A DNA stretch of 64,000 nucleotides from Stutzerimonas stutzeri RCH2 (GTDB taxonomy: Bacteria; Pseudomonadota; Gammaproteobacteria; Pseudomonadales; Pseudomonadaceae): assembly GCF_000327065.1 (NCBI RefSeq), contig NC_019936.1, positions 620,001 through 684,000 of the forward strand, given 5' to 3'. The first letter of the stretch is position 1. Each line of letters opens with the position of its first letter. A model generated the notes under the pieces. The model did not search any database. It saw only the letters and a program-made list of their open reading frames with translations, and was not told the DNA's origin. The position numbers and the translations under genes are program-made. Shown here one piece after another: positions 18,638 to 28,096 of this stretch.

Positions 18638-19363
18638 ATGGTTTTGCGAATATTCCCATCGCAGCGATTGGCTTTGCTGCTAGTACTGCTCGCCGTTCTG
18701 CAACTCAGTGGCTGCGCCGTTTCCCCGCGCCTGAAACCAAGCGACCAGCCAAGCGTTGCTCGCAAAACCTTTGTCATCACTGGTGCCTCCAGTGGCTTCG
18801 GCCGCGGCGTGGCGCTCAAGCTTGCCGCTCTGCAAGGCGACGTGGTGCTAGCGGCCCGCCGGACCGACGTGCTCGAAGAACTGGCCGCGCAGATACGCAT
18901 GGCTGGAGGATCGGCACTGGTGGTGACCACCGACGTGAGCAACCCGAACGAGATGCAGGACTTGGCACGAGCCGCCATCGAGCGTTTCGGCAGGATCGAC
19001 GTTTGGATTAACAACGCTGCGGTCGGAGCGCTGGGTCGTTTCGAGGACGTTCCCGTCGAGGACCATGCGCGGATCGTGGATGTCAATCTTAAGGGCATGA
19101 TCTATGGCAGCCACGCAGCCATGCGCCAGTTCAGAGCTCAAGGCTTCGGCACGCTTGTCAACGTGGGCTCAGTCGAGAGCGAGATACCGCTGGCTTATCA
19201 TGCCTCCTCCGCAGCGACCAAAGGTGGCGTCATAAATCTCGGCGCGGCAATCGCTGAGGAGATTCGCCTGAGCGGTAGCGAGACCATCAATGTCGCCACC
19301 GTCATGCCCTGGGCTGTGGACACACCGTTTCTGGGAATCAATTTGCCCTTTCTAGTTCATTGA
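18638..19363 (+). pseudogene. Truncated SDR-family lipoprotein oxidoreductase
   Basis: A 241-aa product with a lipoprotein-like signal (LQLSGCAV) and a Rossmann domain (TGASSGFG at about 47; NNAA at about 126). At the active site the frame reads HASSAATKGG, where SDRs have Y-x3-K, so the catalytic Tyr appears to be Ser. The C-terminus stops right after VMPWAVDTPF, far short of related ~300-aa enzymes, and the end overlaps the DUF305 gene on the other strand. Probably a decayed fragment. Confidence 0.65.
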
Positions 19364-19793
19364 TCAGGGACTTCATTTCTGCGATTTCTCGGCGCTGAGC
19401 GTCGATGATTTCGTCAGCTAACTTGCGGACGCGAGGATCTGAAATCTGAGCTCGTTCACTTGTTAGGATTGCTATGGAATGGTGGGGGATCATGGCCTTC
19501 ATGTAGTCCGTGTCGTCTACCGTCGCTTGCCCACGTACAAGCCATAGTGCAATGGTAAAAGCTACTGCACTTCCTGCCAATATCGCTAGGTTTACTGACT
19601 TACGCTTATACATGTTGAGCATGAATGCGAGCATGACTACTGCCATTACCGCGCCCATCACTAATGCCATCCAAGCGCGAGTCTCGCTCCAAAAAACATG
19701 CTCGAACGAGTAAGTATTTAAGTACATCACGCCATACATAATGATCGTAGACGTGGCTACCATCGCTGCAAAGCGCCAGTAAGACATTTGCAT
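19338..19793 (-). CDS. DUF305 family membrane protein
   Basis: A 151-aa protein with three N-terminal transmembrane segments (about 8-25, 38-60, 68-88) and a DUF305 domain (YMKAMIPHHSIAI..SERAQISDPRVRKLADEI), a ferritin-like helical fold frequent in metal-resistance loci. The HH pair may bind metal. A perfect cop box lies 136 nt upstream, so it is probably part of the copper response. Confidence 0.85.
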   Translation of the reverse strand: MQMSYWRFAAMVATSTIIMYGVMYLNTYSFEHVFWSETRAWMALVMGAVMAVVMLAFMLNMYKRKSVNLAILAGSAVAFTIALWLVRGQATVDDTDYMKAMIPHHSIAILTSERAQISDPRVRKLADEIIDAQRREIAEMKSLINELERAN

Positions 19794-20337
19794 AGTTAGA
19801 CCTCTTTAATGATTGCTGCTGGATCGGCGACTCAACGTGTTCGCGCAGCCCTGCTTAGAAGTGGCTTTCGAATGCTCTCCTAAAAACGGACAAGCCGAAG
19901 ATGATGAGGTTTCGATTTTTTGAGAAGCTTACAAAAATGTAATCATCGACCGCTTTAAGACCGGCTTAAAGCGCTGCCAGCGCTGTACTACGCGTAATGT
20001 TCCCCTGAACTAATCAATCGCTAATAGCTTATAAGCAGACAATACCAACGTCGCGCTATGGACCACTGCGCGAAAGAGCGGGCCCACTAAGATGGCCTTC
20101 AAGCCTTGAGACCCGACTACTCGGCTTAGCAAGCCCAAAGAGTTATCGTGAGCAATAGAACACTCGGAGAGAACAATTCAGCACCCAGCATATGCCACGT
20201 TCTTGTCGAGTGTGACCGCAGGGTTAGTATTCGCACATTAGATGTGTGGCGGCTAAGACGGCTGGGTGTAGCTGGCTCCAAAACTGAGCGGCGAGGTTAT
20301 TCTGTCCCAAGCCGCGCCTTTCGTGGCGCGCGGGACC
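19794..20337. other. Intergenic region with a cop box
   Basis: A 544-bp stretch with no credible gene on either strand. The only clear signal is the cop box at 19929-19943. The short plus-strand ORF from 20148 overlaps the ATP-grasp gene antisense and is a shadow. Confidence 0.5.
19929..19943. promoter_or_regulatory. cop box upstream of DUF305 gene
   Basis: Perfect TTACAAAAATGTAAT, identical to the copA box. Confidence 0.75.
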
Positions 20338-22005
20338 TCACTCACTTTGAAACAACAGACCTTCGATTCGATCATGTTCTTCCGGTGTTGGCAGGGCAGA
20401 TGAGTCAACATTGCCAATACTATTTGGCTGACCATTTTCTGGTGGGCCAACTTCAGGGTGGTAGGCGCCATCTGCGTCGAAAGCAACCCAGCCGTACAAT
20501 TCTCGGATGACTTCGGAAGGATGGCCATCTTCCATTGCCACATACCAGTCCGCCAATCGGAAACGCTTACCGGCAAGCTTAGAAGTAGCCATTTCGGCTC
20601 GAACCAGCGCCAGATATAGCGGGTGCGGCAGTTCCTCTACGGCGCCGGTTTCGTCGAGCAAGAACATGAACGAGGCGTGCGACCGTTGCTCTGTAGAACC
20701 GGCTCGCTCCTCTTCCTCGCCTAAGGTAAAAACGGGAGCAAAACCGCCCCCCTCTGTTCTGAAGTTGGTCGTCTGGCCTTGGTAGACCCTGGCAGCGTTC
20801 CACTGCACCTCGCCAGCATAAGCGTAAGCGCGCAGATCAAACTTCATCGATCGTACCTGAGGGTCGGCGACGATTCTACGCTCGCCAGGAGCTACAAGGG
20901 ACTGGGCCACGTAGTTTCCGCCAACGATTTCTTCCCAAACGCGCTTGGTGAGCTTGTCTCCTCGGTATGCACCGCGACTACCATACCCGCTGACAGGCTT
21001 GAAAAAGAGGCTACGGCGGTTTTGCCACAGGTGCTCTGCATTACCATGCCCGACAGGAACGGTAAGCGGGACGTATTGGGCCAATACGGTTCGGATTTGC
21101 TGATCAACGCCAATCTCTTCCAAAAAACGTGCGTTGGTTAGGTCAACCAACCTGCGTTTGTCGGCGTAAAGGGCATAGGCCTGAGGGTGTGGCGTTACCG
21201 TCACGACATCAGCCAAATAAGCGCTGCGCAGCGCGCTGCAATTGTCGCCTTCCAGATAGAAATCGGTGAGTCGGTTGTAGACGAGATCCACAGGCTTTCC
21301 GTCGACCAAGAGGGACTCGTTGTGAAAGGCCAGATCGGCTGGGTCTGCGATTAGGCAGTCGATTCCTGCTGACTCGAATAACCGCTGAAAAAGAAGGAAC
21401 TCCGGATACAGGTATTGGGCTTGTGGGCTTTCATCCAAGATCACCACGCGCGTGAGCGGACGTGGCTCGCCGCTCGTAGACCATTCCTGGGCGAACATAT
21501 CCAGAATCGAACGCTCGAAGCCGCCGGGTCCTTCCTGACCTGGCGAAAGCCCGACTACGCCGCTGCAACAACTACGCTGCGCGCGGGCGAGCAATACGTT
21601 TAGCATCGCTCCGCCCGCATTTGTGTTTATTTCGATGAGCCCAAGCTTGTCATCATCCAGATGGAAGTCGTAGCCAAAGAAGACGCCGCGCGCGCCCCGA
21701 GGATCGTGTCGGGCAATAGGAGGTGCAGAATCCAGAGCATGCTCACGCCAACCGGGCGAGCTCACGGTCTGCTCGATGGCCTGAATAACCTCATTAACCT
21801 GGCGCAGCCGCAAGGATGAAACAAAGACCGGTCGTGCTGCAAACACATGAGGGCAACGTGACTTCAATAGCTCCGACAGCTCTGAATTCCCAAGCTGTTC
21901 GGTCAATGAGTTTACGAGCGCAGCTTGATCTAGGCTTACGCAGAAGCACGCTTCGTTGAGCGCTGCGGCTGTCGTACCGCATTTTCTCGATGAGGACGCT
22001 TGCAC
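20338..22005 (-). CDS. ATP-grasp-like enzyme of unknown function
   Basis: A 555-aa protein. GTG start at 22005 chosen for GGAGGT five nt upstream. Features: LGLIEINTNAGGAMLN (about 130-145), HPQAYALYADKRRLV (about 260), a Lys/Gly-rich ATP-binding loop FFKPVSGYGSRGAY (about 325), and FDLRAYAYAGEVQWNAARVYQGQTTN (about 380), together resembling a glutathionylspermidine-synthetase-like ATP-grasp fold. It lies 105 nt after copS, same strand, so is probably co-transcribed. It may make a peptide or amide ligand for copper, but this is speculation. Confidence 0.65.
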   Translation of the reverse strand: MQASSSRKCGTTAAALNEACFCVSLDQAALVNSLTEQLGNSELSELLKSRCPHVFAARPVFVSSLRLRQVNEVIQAIEQTVSSPGWREHALDSAPPIARHDPRGARGVFFGYDFHLDDDKLGLIEINTNAGGAMLNVLLARAQRSCCSGVVGLSPGQEGPGGFERSILDMFAQEWSTSGEPRPLTRVVILDESPQAQYLYPEFLLFQRLFESAGIDCLIADPADLAFHNESLLVDGKPVDLVYNRLTDFYLEGDNCSALRSAYLADVVTVTPHPQAYALYADKRRLVDLTNARFLEEIGVDQQIRTVLAQYVPLTVPVGHGNAEHLWQNRRSLFFKPVSGYGSRGAYRGDKLTKRVWEEIVGGNYVAQSLVAPGERRIVADPQVRSMKFDLRAYAYAGEVQWNAARVYQGQTTNFRTEGGGFAPVFTLGEEEERAGSTEQRSHASFMFLLDETGAVEELPHPLYLALVRAEMATSKLAGKRFRLADWYVAMEDGHPSEVIRELYGWVAFDADGAYHPEVGPPENGQPNSIGNVDSSALPTPEEHDRIEGLLFQSE

Positions 22006-22110
22006 GGGAACCTCCAGAACCAAACATACAGCTTCGAAAGTCTCGGCCTCTTTCGGTTCAGCCTGGCGTTTCTATGAGCGTAGGTCAGGGTCGTTGCTGG
22101 CACTCTGCCA

Positions 22111-23484
22111 TTAACTAGACATAAGCTTTGGAAGCGTCATTGTGAAAGTCGTATGCCCCTCAGCTGATTCGCAAGCGATGCGCCCTTTGTGCGCTTCGAC
22201 TATCGAACGAGTGATAGCCATGCCGAGGCCCGCATTCATGGTGGTTCCTTCGCGCCTTGCGGTGTCGACCCTATAGAATCGATCAAACACTCGGGCCTGA
22301 AGCTCGGCTGGAATCGTTGTGCCTCGGTTGGATATGGCTGTGCAAACCGAGCCACCGCTCTCGCTTATTTCAACGCTGATGGTGCTGCCTTCCTCTGCAT
22401 ATCGAACTGCGTTAGAGACTATGTTTGAGACGGCCCGTCTCAGCATCGATTTATCGCCATGTACCGATCCATCGCCTGAAAGCGCGATTTCTACCTTTTT
22501 GTCCTCGGCTGCAAGCTCGTAATATTCGATAACGCTCGCGGTAATCTCAGCCATGCTGGCATCTTCGGCATTGGGCGTAATCTTCCCGTTGTCCGCCTTG
22601 GCGAGGAATAGCATGTCATCGACCATCTTTGACATGCGCCTAAGTTCTTCGAGGGCGGAATACAAAATGTCTTTGTAGTCGGTATTCTCGCGGTCGCGCA
22701 AGAGCGCGACCTCCATTTGGGTAAGCATGCTGTTCAGCGGCGTTCTTAGCTCATGCGCGATATCCGCTGAGAAACCTGACAATCTGAGAAAAGAGTCGTC
22801 CAAGCGCGAAAGCATTTCGTTGAAGTTGTCTACGAGTTCATGCAGCTCGCCTGGCACCGACTCGGTTGGAATTCTGGTATCTAAGCAGTGGGCGGTTACT
22901 GTAGAAGAAGTCTTGGACAGTTCGTCTATTGGTTTTAAGCCTTTCCTGATCAGAACAACACCTAACGCGCCACTCAGAAGTGCACTAACGACAAGCGTAT
23001 AAGCAAACCACTGCTGAATCATATCGAAGAAGTGGATTCGGTGCGTTACATCCAAAGCCAAATAGATAACAGTGTCCTGCCCTTCTACCCACCGATTTAC
23101 TTTTCTGGTAATTCCGCTGTACTGGTGGCCACCGAAACTTACCGTCCAGCGTTCCTCTTGGATGTCTGTGACAAGAGGTAGCAAGCTCTCAGACAGATTG
23201 TGATGGGAGTAAACCGTCTTACCGTCTACTACAACCGCAGTCGCGAAGCCAAAGGAGTGCTCAATAACGGCATCGATCCTTGAAGCGGTCTCAGGCCCGA
23301 ATGCTGAGCTGTTGAGTAGCGTACGCTCTACTGCAGCGGCCTTTTCATTAAGCACTTGTGCATCTTTGCGTTCGAAATGGAGCTGACAAAAATAATTAAA
23401 GCTGATTGCGGCCGCCAGCAGCACAACCGTAACCACGAGCATGAAAGCTATCGCCATTCTGCTCGTCAGTGACACTTTTCCCAT
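22111..23484 (-). CDS. copS: Heavy-metal sensor histidine kinase, CopS/CusS type
   Basis: A 457-aa inner-membrane kinase: TM1 (about 8-30), periplasmic sensor (about 32-160), TM2 (about 163-185), HAMP, H-box SADIAHELRTPLNSM (about 245), N-box and G-boxes (AVSNIVSNAVRYAEE; NAGLGMAITRSIVEAHKGRI). Start 23484 gives MGKVSLTSRM, the family start, with AGGA upstream. Presumed partner of the CopR at 11856. It is unusual in being separated from it by the copA operon. Confidence 0.92.
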   Translation of the reverse strand: MGKVSLTSRMAIAFMLVVTVVLLAAAISFNYFCQLHFERKDAQVLNEKAAAVERTLLNSSAFGPETASRIDAVIEHSFGFATAVVVDGKTVYSHHNLSESLLPLVTDIQEERWTVSFGGHQYSGITRKVNRWVEGQDTVIYLALDVTHRIHFFDMIQQWFAYTLVVSALLSGALGVVLIRKGLKPIDELSKTSSTVTAHCLDTRIPTESVPGELHELVDNFNEMLSRLDDSFLRLSGFSADIAHELRTPLNSMLTQMEVALLRDRENTDYKDILYSALEELRRMSKMVDDMLFLAKADNGKITPNAEDASMAEITASVIEYYELAAEDKKVEIALSGDGSVHGDKSMLRRAVSNIVSNAVRYAEEGSTISVEISESGGSVCTAISNRGTTIPAELQARVFDRFYRVDTARREGTTMNAGLGMAITRSIVEAHKGRIACESAEGHTTFTMTLPKLMSS

Positions 23485-23518
23485 CAGTACGGTCCTGGTT
23501 AGGCCATCAAGCACAAAA

Positions 23519-23546
23519 AAGCAGGTGGGGCACCCCCCACCTGCTT
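23519..23546 (-). terminator. Intrinsic terminator upstream of copS
   Basis: Inverted repeat AAGCAGGTGGGG / CCCCACCTGCTT (12 bp, 4-nt loop); on the minus strand it is followed by TTTTTT. It ends the small-gene transcript (24445-23575). copS therefore needs read-through or its own promoter. Confidence 0.85.
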
Positions 23547-23574
23547 CGATCATTGTTACTCACACCCTCATATC

Positions 23575-23805
23575 CTATGCTGCGTCTGGATTTTCGCCAT
23601 TTTGCGAGTGGTCGGCTTTGGCGGCCCCCATCATCTCACGACACTCTTTCATCATTCCACGCATGTCACCCATCATTTCCATATGCTTGTCGCCGCTCAT
23701 CATGCCGGTTTCTGAATGGCTTTGGTCCGCTTTATCTGCCGCTGCGAAACTCAGTCCGCTCGCCAAGGTGATTGCGATTGCTGTAACGGTGATGGCCTTT
23801 CGCAT
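23575..23805 (-). CDS. Small Met-rich periplasmic copper-binding protein
   Basis: A 76-aa protein with a signal peptide (about 1-22, ending SFA) and a mature part rich in Met, His, Glu and Lys (MMSGDKHMEMMGDMRGMM). Such Met-rich peptides bind Cu+. No named family is certain. Last gene before the terminator at 23519. Confidence 0.75.
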   Translation of the reverse strand: MRKAITVTAIAITLASGLSFAAADKADQSHSETGMMSGDKHMEMMGDMRGMMKECREMMGAAKADHSQNGENPDAA

Positions 23806-23828
23806 GTTAAATCTCTAAGTTCAGTGGG

Positions 23829-24086
23829 TTATTCGCTTTTGCTTAACAAGGTGTTTTCGCCAACGTTGGGCTCCTTGGGCTTGTCGCACTTACCGCTAGA
23901 CATATGCTTCATGCATACGACCATCATCAACAAGCAGGGCAAGAGAAAGAGCAGGCTTGGCAGCGTTGTTGCCAACGCCGCAGTGCTTTGGTTCAGTAGC
24001 ATGTAGCCAACCACAGCTGCGGTTAACCCCGTTACGACCGGATTGCGCTGCAGTACGCTTTTAATCTTGGATATTATGCTGCTCAT
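23829..24086 (-). CDS. Small two-TM membrane protein
   Basis: An 85-aa protein with two hydrophobic segments (about 17-34 and 38-60) and a short Cys/His/Met tail (MVVCMKHMSSGKC) that could bind metal. Resembles DUF2933-like small membrane proteins of metal islands, but I am not certain. Co-directional with its small-protein neighbours. Confidence 0.6.
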   Translation of the reverse strand: MSSIISKIKSVLQRNPVVTGLTAAVVGYMLLNQSTAALATTLPSLLFLLPCLLMMVVCMKHMSSGKCDKPKEPNVGENTLLSKSE

Positions 24087-24118
24087 CTAACTATCCCTCG
24101 GATATTAAGCTTGGCAGA

Positions 24119-24445
24119 TTAGCCATTGTTCACGCCAACTGGGGTGCTCAGGAACTCTACCGTATGGATCTTCCCGTCGGGGGTCTTGACCTTCATCTCA
24201 TACGTCTGGACTTGGGCACTAGTTCTATAGTTTTGAATCATTCGAGTCGTGCCGGTCGCCCCTGCAGGTGCGATGCTCAGCACTTGACCCTCTTTGACAA
24301 GCTCCTTAAGGGTGGGCTTTGCTCCTGCCGAGTCATTTAAGCGATTCAGCGTACGTTCGCTTCCGCCTTCGGCCATTGCAAGCGAGGAAGCAACGGTCAG
24401 AATAAAAGGAACGATTACTTTGGTTATGCGGTTCATGGTTTGCAC
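24119..24445 (-). CDS. PtrA-like periplasmic protein 2
   Basis: A 108-aa protein with a signal peptide (about 1-25, ending AMA) followed by EGGSERTLNRLNDS, the PtrA-family N-terminal block. The C-terminal part (VQTYEMKVKTPDGKIHTVEF) is beta-rich. A cop box (24508-24522) lies 63 nt upstream. Confidence 0.72.
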   Translation of the reverse strand: MQTMNRITKVIVPFILTVASSLAMAEGGSERTLNRLNDSAGAKPTLKELVKEGQVLSIAPAGATGTTRMIQNYRTSAQVQTYEMKVKTPDGKIHTVEFLSTPVGVNNG

Positions 24446-24507
24446 CTCTTGGTTAGTTGATGCCTGTAGATTAAAGGCTTGCTACTTACAAGAAGCTGTT
24501 GCCAAGG

Positions 24508-24522
24508 TTACAAAGCGGTAAT
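24508..24522. promoter_or_regulatory. cop box upstream of ptrA-like gene 2
   Basis: TTACAAAGCGGTAAT, one change from TTACA-N4-TGTAAT. Confidence 0.65.
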
Positions 24523-24544
24523 CGCTTCATTCTCGTGTTGGTAC

Positions 24545-24566
24545 GACCGCCGCGCCTGCGGCGGTC
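24545..24566 (-). terminator. Hairpin after cusF
   Basis: Perfect GC-rich stem GACCGCCGC / GCGGCGGTC with a 4-nt loop, just past the last gene of the cus operon. There is no clear U-run on the minus strand, so termination strength is uncertain. Confidence 0.5.
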
Positions 24567-24578
24567 GCTTTCTGCTCT

Positions 24579-24935
24579 TTACTGCTTTTCGATGCGCGTA
24601 ATGGTGGAATCCATACCTTTCGAGGAGAACTCGAATTCGACCTGGTCCCCTTCTTTCAGCGTTTGGAGCTGATCAGGCTTTGCTTTGAAGCCCATCGTCA
24701 TCGACGGCCAGCCCAACGCTTCGACCGGGCCGTGGGCAATGGTGACGGTTCCGCTCTCGGTGTTTACTTTCTTGACCGTACCTGTGGCTGTAGCGGTCTG
24801 TCCCGCCGACTTCTGGTCCATTGGCATGTTCATGCCTTTGTGATCCATCGGCATGCCGTCCATTGGCTCCTTGTCGGCGGCATAGGCGACTGGCACCAGG
24901 AAGAGTGAGGCAAGGGTGATGTGCTTAATGTTCAT
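24579..24935 (-). CDS. cusF: Periplasmic copper chaperone CusF-like
   Basis: A 118-aa protein with a signal peptide (about 1-19) and a Met/His-rich linker ([16 protein letters not shown]). The OB-like CusF domain (about 48-116) contains [16 protein letters not shown] with the Cu+-binding His, Trp and two Met ligands. It overlaps the cusA stop by 4 nt, so it is the last gene of the cusCBAF operon. It delivers Cu+/Ag+ to CusB. Confidence 0.93.
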   Translation of the reverse strand: MNIKHITLASLFLVPVAYAADKEPMDGMPMDHKGMNMPMDQKSAGQTATATGTVKKVNTESGTVTIAHGPVEALGWPSMTMGFKAKPDQLQTLKEGDQVEFEFSSKGMDSTITRIEKQ

Positions 24936-27900
24936 GGATGTTCTCCAGTGGGGTTGGTTGCTTGCTGGGTGGTAACTCGCAATTGCCGGCGGCGCATCAG
25001 CAGGTAAGCTGCCGGCAGAACGAACAGGGAGAGCAAAGGGGCGGTGATCATCCCGCCCACCATGGGCGCGGCGATGCGGCTCATGATTTCGCTGCCGGTT
25101 CCGCTACCCCAGAGGATGGGCAGCAGACCGGCGATAATCACTGCTACGGTCATGGCCTTGGGGCGCACCCGCTGCACAGCGCCTTCGCGGATTGCGTCGA
25201 GCAGTACGCCTTCGCCATGGGCTCCAGCGTTAACCCGATCTGTCCATGCGTTCTTCAAATACAGCAGCATAATGACGCCGAACTCAGCAGAAACGCCTGC
25301 CAGTGCGATGAAACCGATTCCTGTCGCTACGGATAGGTTGTACCCGAGCAAATAGAGGAACCAGACGCCACCGGTTAGGGCGAATGGCAGCGTGGCCATG
25401 ATCAGCAACGCCTCCCCAAAGCGCCCAAACGTGAGGTAGAGCAAGACAAAAATGATGAGCAAGGTAGCCGGCACGACGAGCTTCAGCTTCGCGTTAGCTC
25501 GCTCCATGAATTCGAATTGGCCGGAATAGCTGATGCTCATGCCGGATTCGAGCTGGACCCCTTTGCTGATCTTTTCCCTCAGATCGCCCACCACAGCCGC
25601 CATGTCGCGGCCACGAACATCGACGTAAACCCAGCCCGACAGCCTTGCGTTTTCGCTTTTAAGCATGGGCGGTCCGTCTGTCACCTGTACTTTGGCCACG
25701 GTCCCCAACGTGATCTGGCTGCCTTGCGGCGTGTAGATCGGTAGGTTGCGCAGATCGGATATCGAGTCGCGCCACTCGCGGCCATAGCGGAGGTTGATCG
25801 GATACCTGGCGAGCCCTTCCACGGTTTCACCAATGGTTTGACCACCGATGGCACCGGCCACGATCGATTGCACGTCCGCGATATTCAGGCCGTAGCGTGC
25901 GGCGGCGACACGATCGATATCCACATCGATATACCTGCCGCCGGTCAGTCTCTCAGCAAGTGCCGAACTGACCCCAGGCACCGTTTTGGCGATTTTTTCC
26001 ACTGCCTGGGTGGCTTTGTCGATCTGTGCCAAGTCAGTGCCATACACTTTCACCCCGATCGGGCTCTTGATACCCGTCGCCAGCATATCGATACGGTTTC
26101 GAATCGGCGGGATCCACAGATTGGCTAATCCAGGTACCTGTACGGTGCGATCCAACTCCTCAACCAGCTTGTCAGGCGTCATCCCAGGGCGCCATTGATC
26201 CTTCGGCTTGAACTGAATGGTCGTCTCGAACATTTCCAGCGGGGCGGGATCTGTAGCGGTGTCGGCTCGACCAGCCTTACCGAACACGTGTGCAACTTCT
26301 GGAACCGTTTTTATGAGCCGGTCCGTCTGCTGCAGTAGCTCAGAAGCCTTCTGAGCGGAGAGGCCTGGAAGCGCAGTGGGCATATAAAGGAGGTCACCTT
26401 CATCCAGCGGGGGCAAGAACTCCCCACCAAGGCGAGAGGCCGGCCACAAGCCTGTCAGGAAGACCAGAACAGCCACCAGCAGAGTCATCTTGGGCCAGCG
26501 CAGTACCGCGTCCAGGGCCGGCTTGTAGATCCAGATGAGGCCACGGTTGAGTGGATTACGGTGTTCGTCAGGGATTTTGCCCCTGATCCAATACCCCATG
26601 AGCACCGGAACCAGCGTGACAGACAGGCCCGCGGCGGCTGCCATTGCATAGGTTTTGGTGAACGCCAGTGGACCGAACAGCCGGCCTTCCTGCGCCTCCA
26701 GGGTGAACACTGGTATGAACGACAGCGTGATGATCAGCAGGCTGAAGAACAGTGCCGGCCCCACTTCAACAGCCGCGTCAGTAATGACCTTCCAGTGCTC
26801 CTGGCCCTTCAAGGTGGAGTCAGGATGCCGCTTGTGCCAGGCCTCAATGTGCTTGTGGGCGTTTTCGATCATGACGATTGCTGCATCGACCATCGCTCCG
26901 ATGGCGATCGCGATGCCACCCAACGACATGATGTTGGCGTTGATGCCTTGCCGCTGCATGATCACAAAAGCAATCAGGATGCCGATCGGCAACGACACGA
27001 TGGCGACCAACGACGAGCGCAGATGCCACAGAAAAATCGCGCAAACCAACGCAACGACAATGAACTCCTCGATGAGCTTGTGCGTGAGGTTTTCAACGGC
27101 ACTGTCGATCAGCTTGCTACGGTCGTACGTCGTGACGATTTCGACGCCTTGGGGCAGGCTCGCTTTCAGCTCATCCAGTTTGGTCTGAACGGCAGCGATG
27201 GTTTCCCGAGCGTTCTTGCCGCTCCGCAGGATCACCACGCCGCCGACTACCTCACCTTCACCGTCAAGCTCGCTGATGCCCCGGCGCATTTCCGGGCCGA
27301 GCTGGATATGCGCAACGTCCCCTAGCGTCACAGGCACGCCGCCGTCGAGACGCAAAGGAATGGCTCGAAAGTCTTTGAGTGTCTTGAGATACCCGGTCGC
27401 ACGGACCATGAACTCGGTTTCTGCGAGTTCCAGAACACTCCCGCCGGTTTCACGGTTGGCTTCATCGATCGCCTTTGCAATCTGCTGCTGCGTCACGCCC
27501 CTGCTTGCCATGCGCACGGGATCCAGTACGACCTGATACTGCTTGACCATCCCGCCTATGGGCGCGACTTCCGCCACGTTGGGCAGTGTCTTGAGCTCAT
27601 AGCGCAGGAACCAATCTTGCAAAGAGCGCAGCTGCGAGAGGTCATGTTTGCCCGTTCGGTCTACCAAAGCATATTGGTAGATCCAGCCGACACCTGTGGC
27701 GTCAGGGCCCAAAGCGGGTTTGGCGGCGGCGGGAAGCCGACTCTGCACCTGACTCAGGTACTCCAGCACCCGAGAACGGGCCCAATAGAGGTCGGTGCCG
27801 TCCTCAAACAGGACGTACACGTAGCTATCCCCGAAGAAGGAGTAGCCGCGGACCGTCTTTGCGCCGGGGACAGACAGCATGGTCGTCGTCAGTGGGTAGG

Positions 27901-28096
27901 TGACCTGATTCTCAACGATCCGGGGCGCCTGCCCGGGGTATGGCGTGCGGATGATGACCTGAACGTCGGAAAGGTCTGGCAATGCATCAACAGCGGTGTT
28001 TTTGACCGACCAGACACCCCAAGCCACCGCGAACACAGTAGCCAGCAGGATCAGAAAGCGGTTGGCCACTGACCAGCGAATTATGGCTGCGATCAT
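24932..28096 (-). CDS. cusA: CusA-type heavy-metal RND efflux pump
   Basis: A 1054-aa inner-membrane RND transporter exporting Cu+/Ag+ from the periplasm through CusC. Starts with [17 protein letters not shown] (TM1). In TM4 the motif is [17 protein letters not shown], without the DFG..DG pattern of CzcA, which fits the monovalent-cation (HME4) group. Full length. Overlaps cusB by 4 nt. Confidence 0.95.
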   Translation of the reverse strand: MIAAIIRWSVANRFLILLATVFAVAWGVWSVKNTAVDALPDLSDVQVIIRTPYPGQAPRIVENQVTYPLTTTMLSVPGAKTVRGYSFFGDSYVYVLFEDGTDLYWARSRVLEYLSQVQSRLPAAAKPALGPDATGVGWIYQYALVDRTGKHDLSQLRSLQDWFLRYELKTLPNVAEVAPIGGMVKQYQVVLDPVRMASRGVTQQQIAKAIDEANRETGGSVLELAETEFMVRATGYLKTLKDFRAIPLRLDGGVPVTLGDVAHIQLGPEMRRGISELDGEGEVVGGVVILRSGKNARETIAAVQTKLDELKASLPQGVEIVTTYDRSKLIDSAVENLTHKLIEEFIVVALVCAIFLWHLRSSLVAIVSLPIGILIAFVIMQRQGINANIMSLGGIAIAIGAMVDAAIVMIENAHKHIEAWHKRHPDSTLKGQEHWKVITDAAVEVGPALFFSLLIITLSFIPVFTLEAQEGRLFGPLAFTKTYAMAAAAGLSVTLVPVLMGYWIRGKIPDEHRNPLNRGLIWIYKPALDAVLRWPKMTLLVAVLVFLTGLWPASRLGGEFLPPLDEGDLLYMPTALPGLSAQKASELLQQTDRLIKTVPEVAHVFGKAGRADTATDPAPLEMFETTIQFKPKDQWRPGMTPDKLVEELDRTVQVPGLANLWIPPIRNRIDMLATGIKSPIGVKVYGTDLAQIDKATQAVEKIAKTVPGVSSALAERLTGGRYIDVDIDRVAAARYGLNIADVQSIVAGAIGGQTIGETVEGLARYPINLRYGREWRDSISDLRNLPIYTPQGSQITLGTVAKVQVTDGPPMLKSENARLSGWVYVDVRGRDMAAVVGDLREKISKGVQLESGMSISYSGQFEFMERANAKLKLVVPATLLIIFVLLYLTFGRFGEALLIMATLPFALTGGVWFLYLLGYNLSVATGIGFIALAGVSAEFGVIMLLYLKNAWTDRVNAGAHGEGVLLDAIREGAVQRVRPKAMTVAVIIAGLLPILWGSGTGSEIMSRIAAPMVGGMITAPLLSLFVLPAAYLLMRRRQLRVTTQQATNPTGEHP

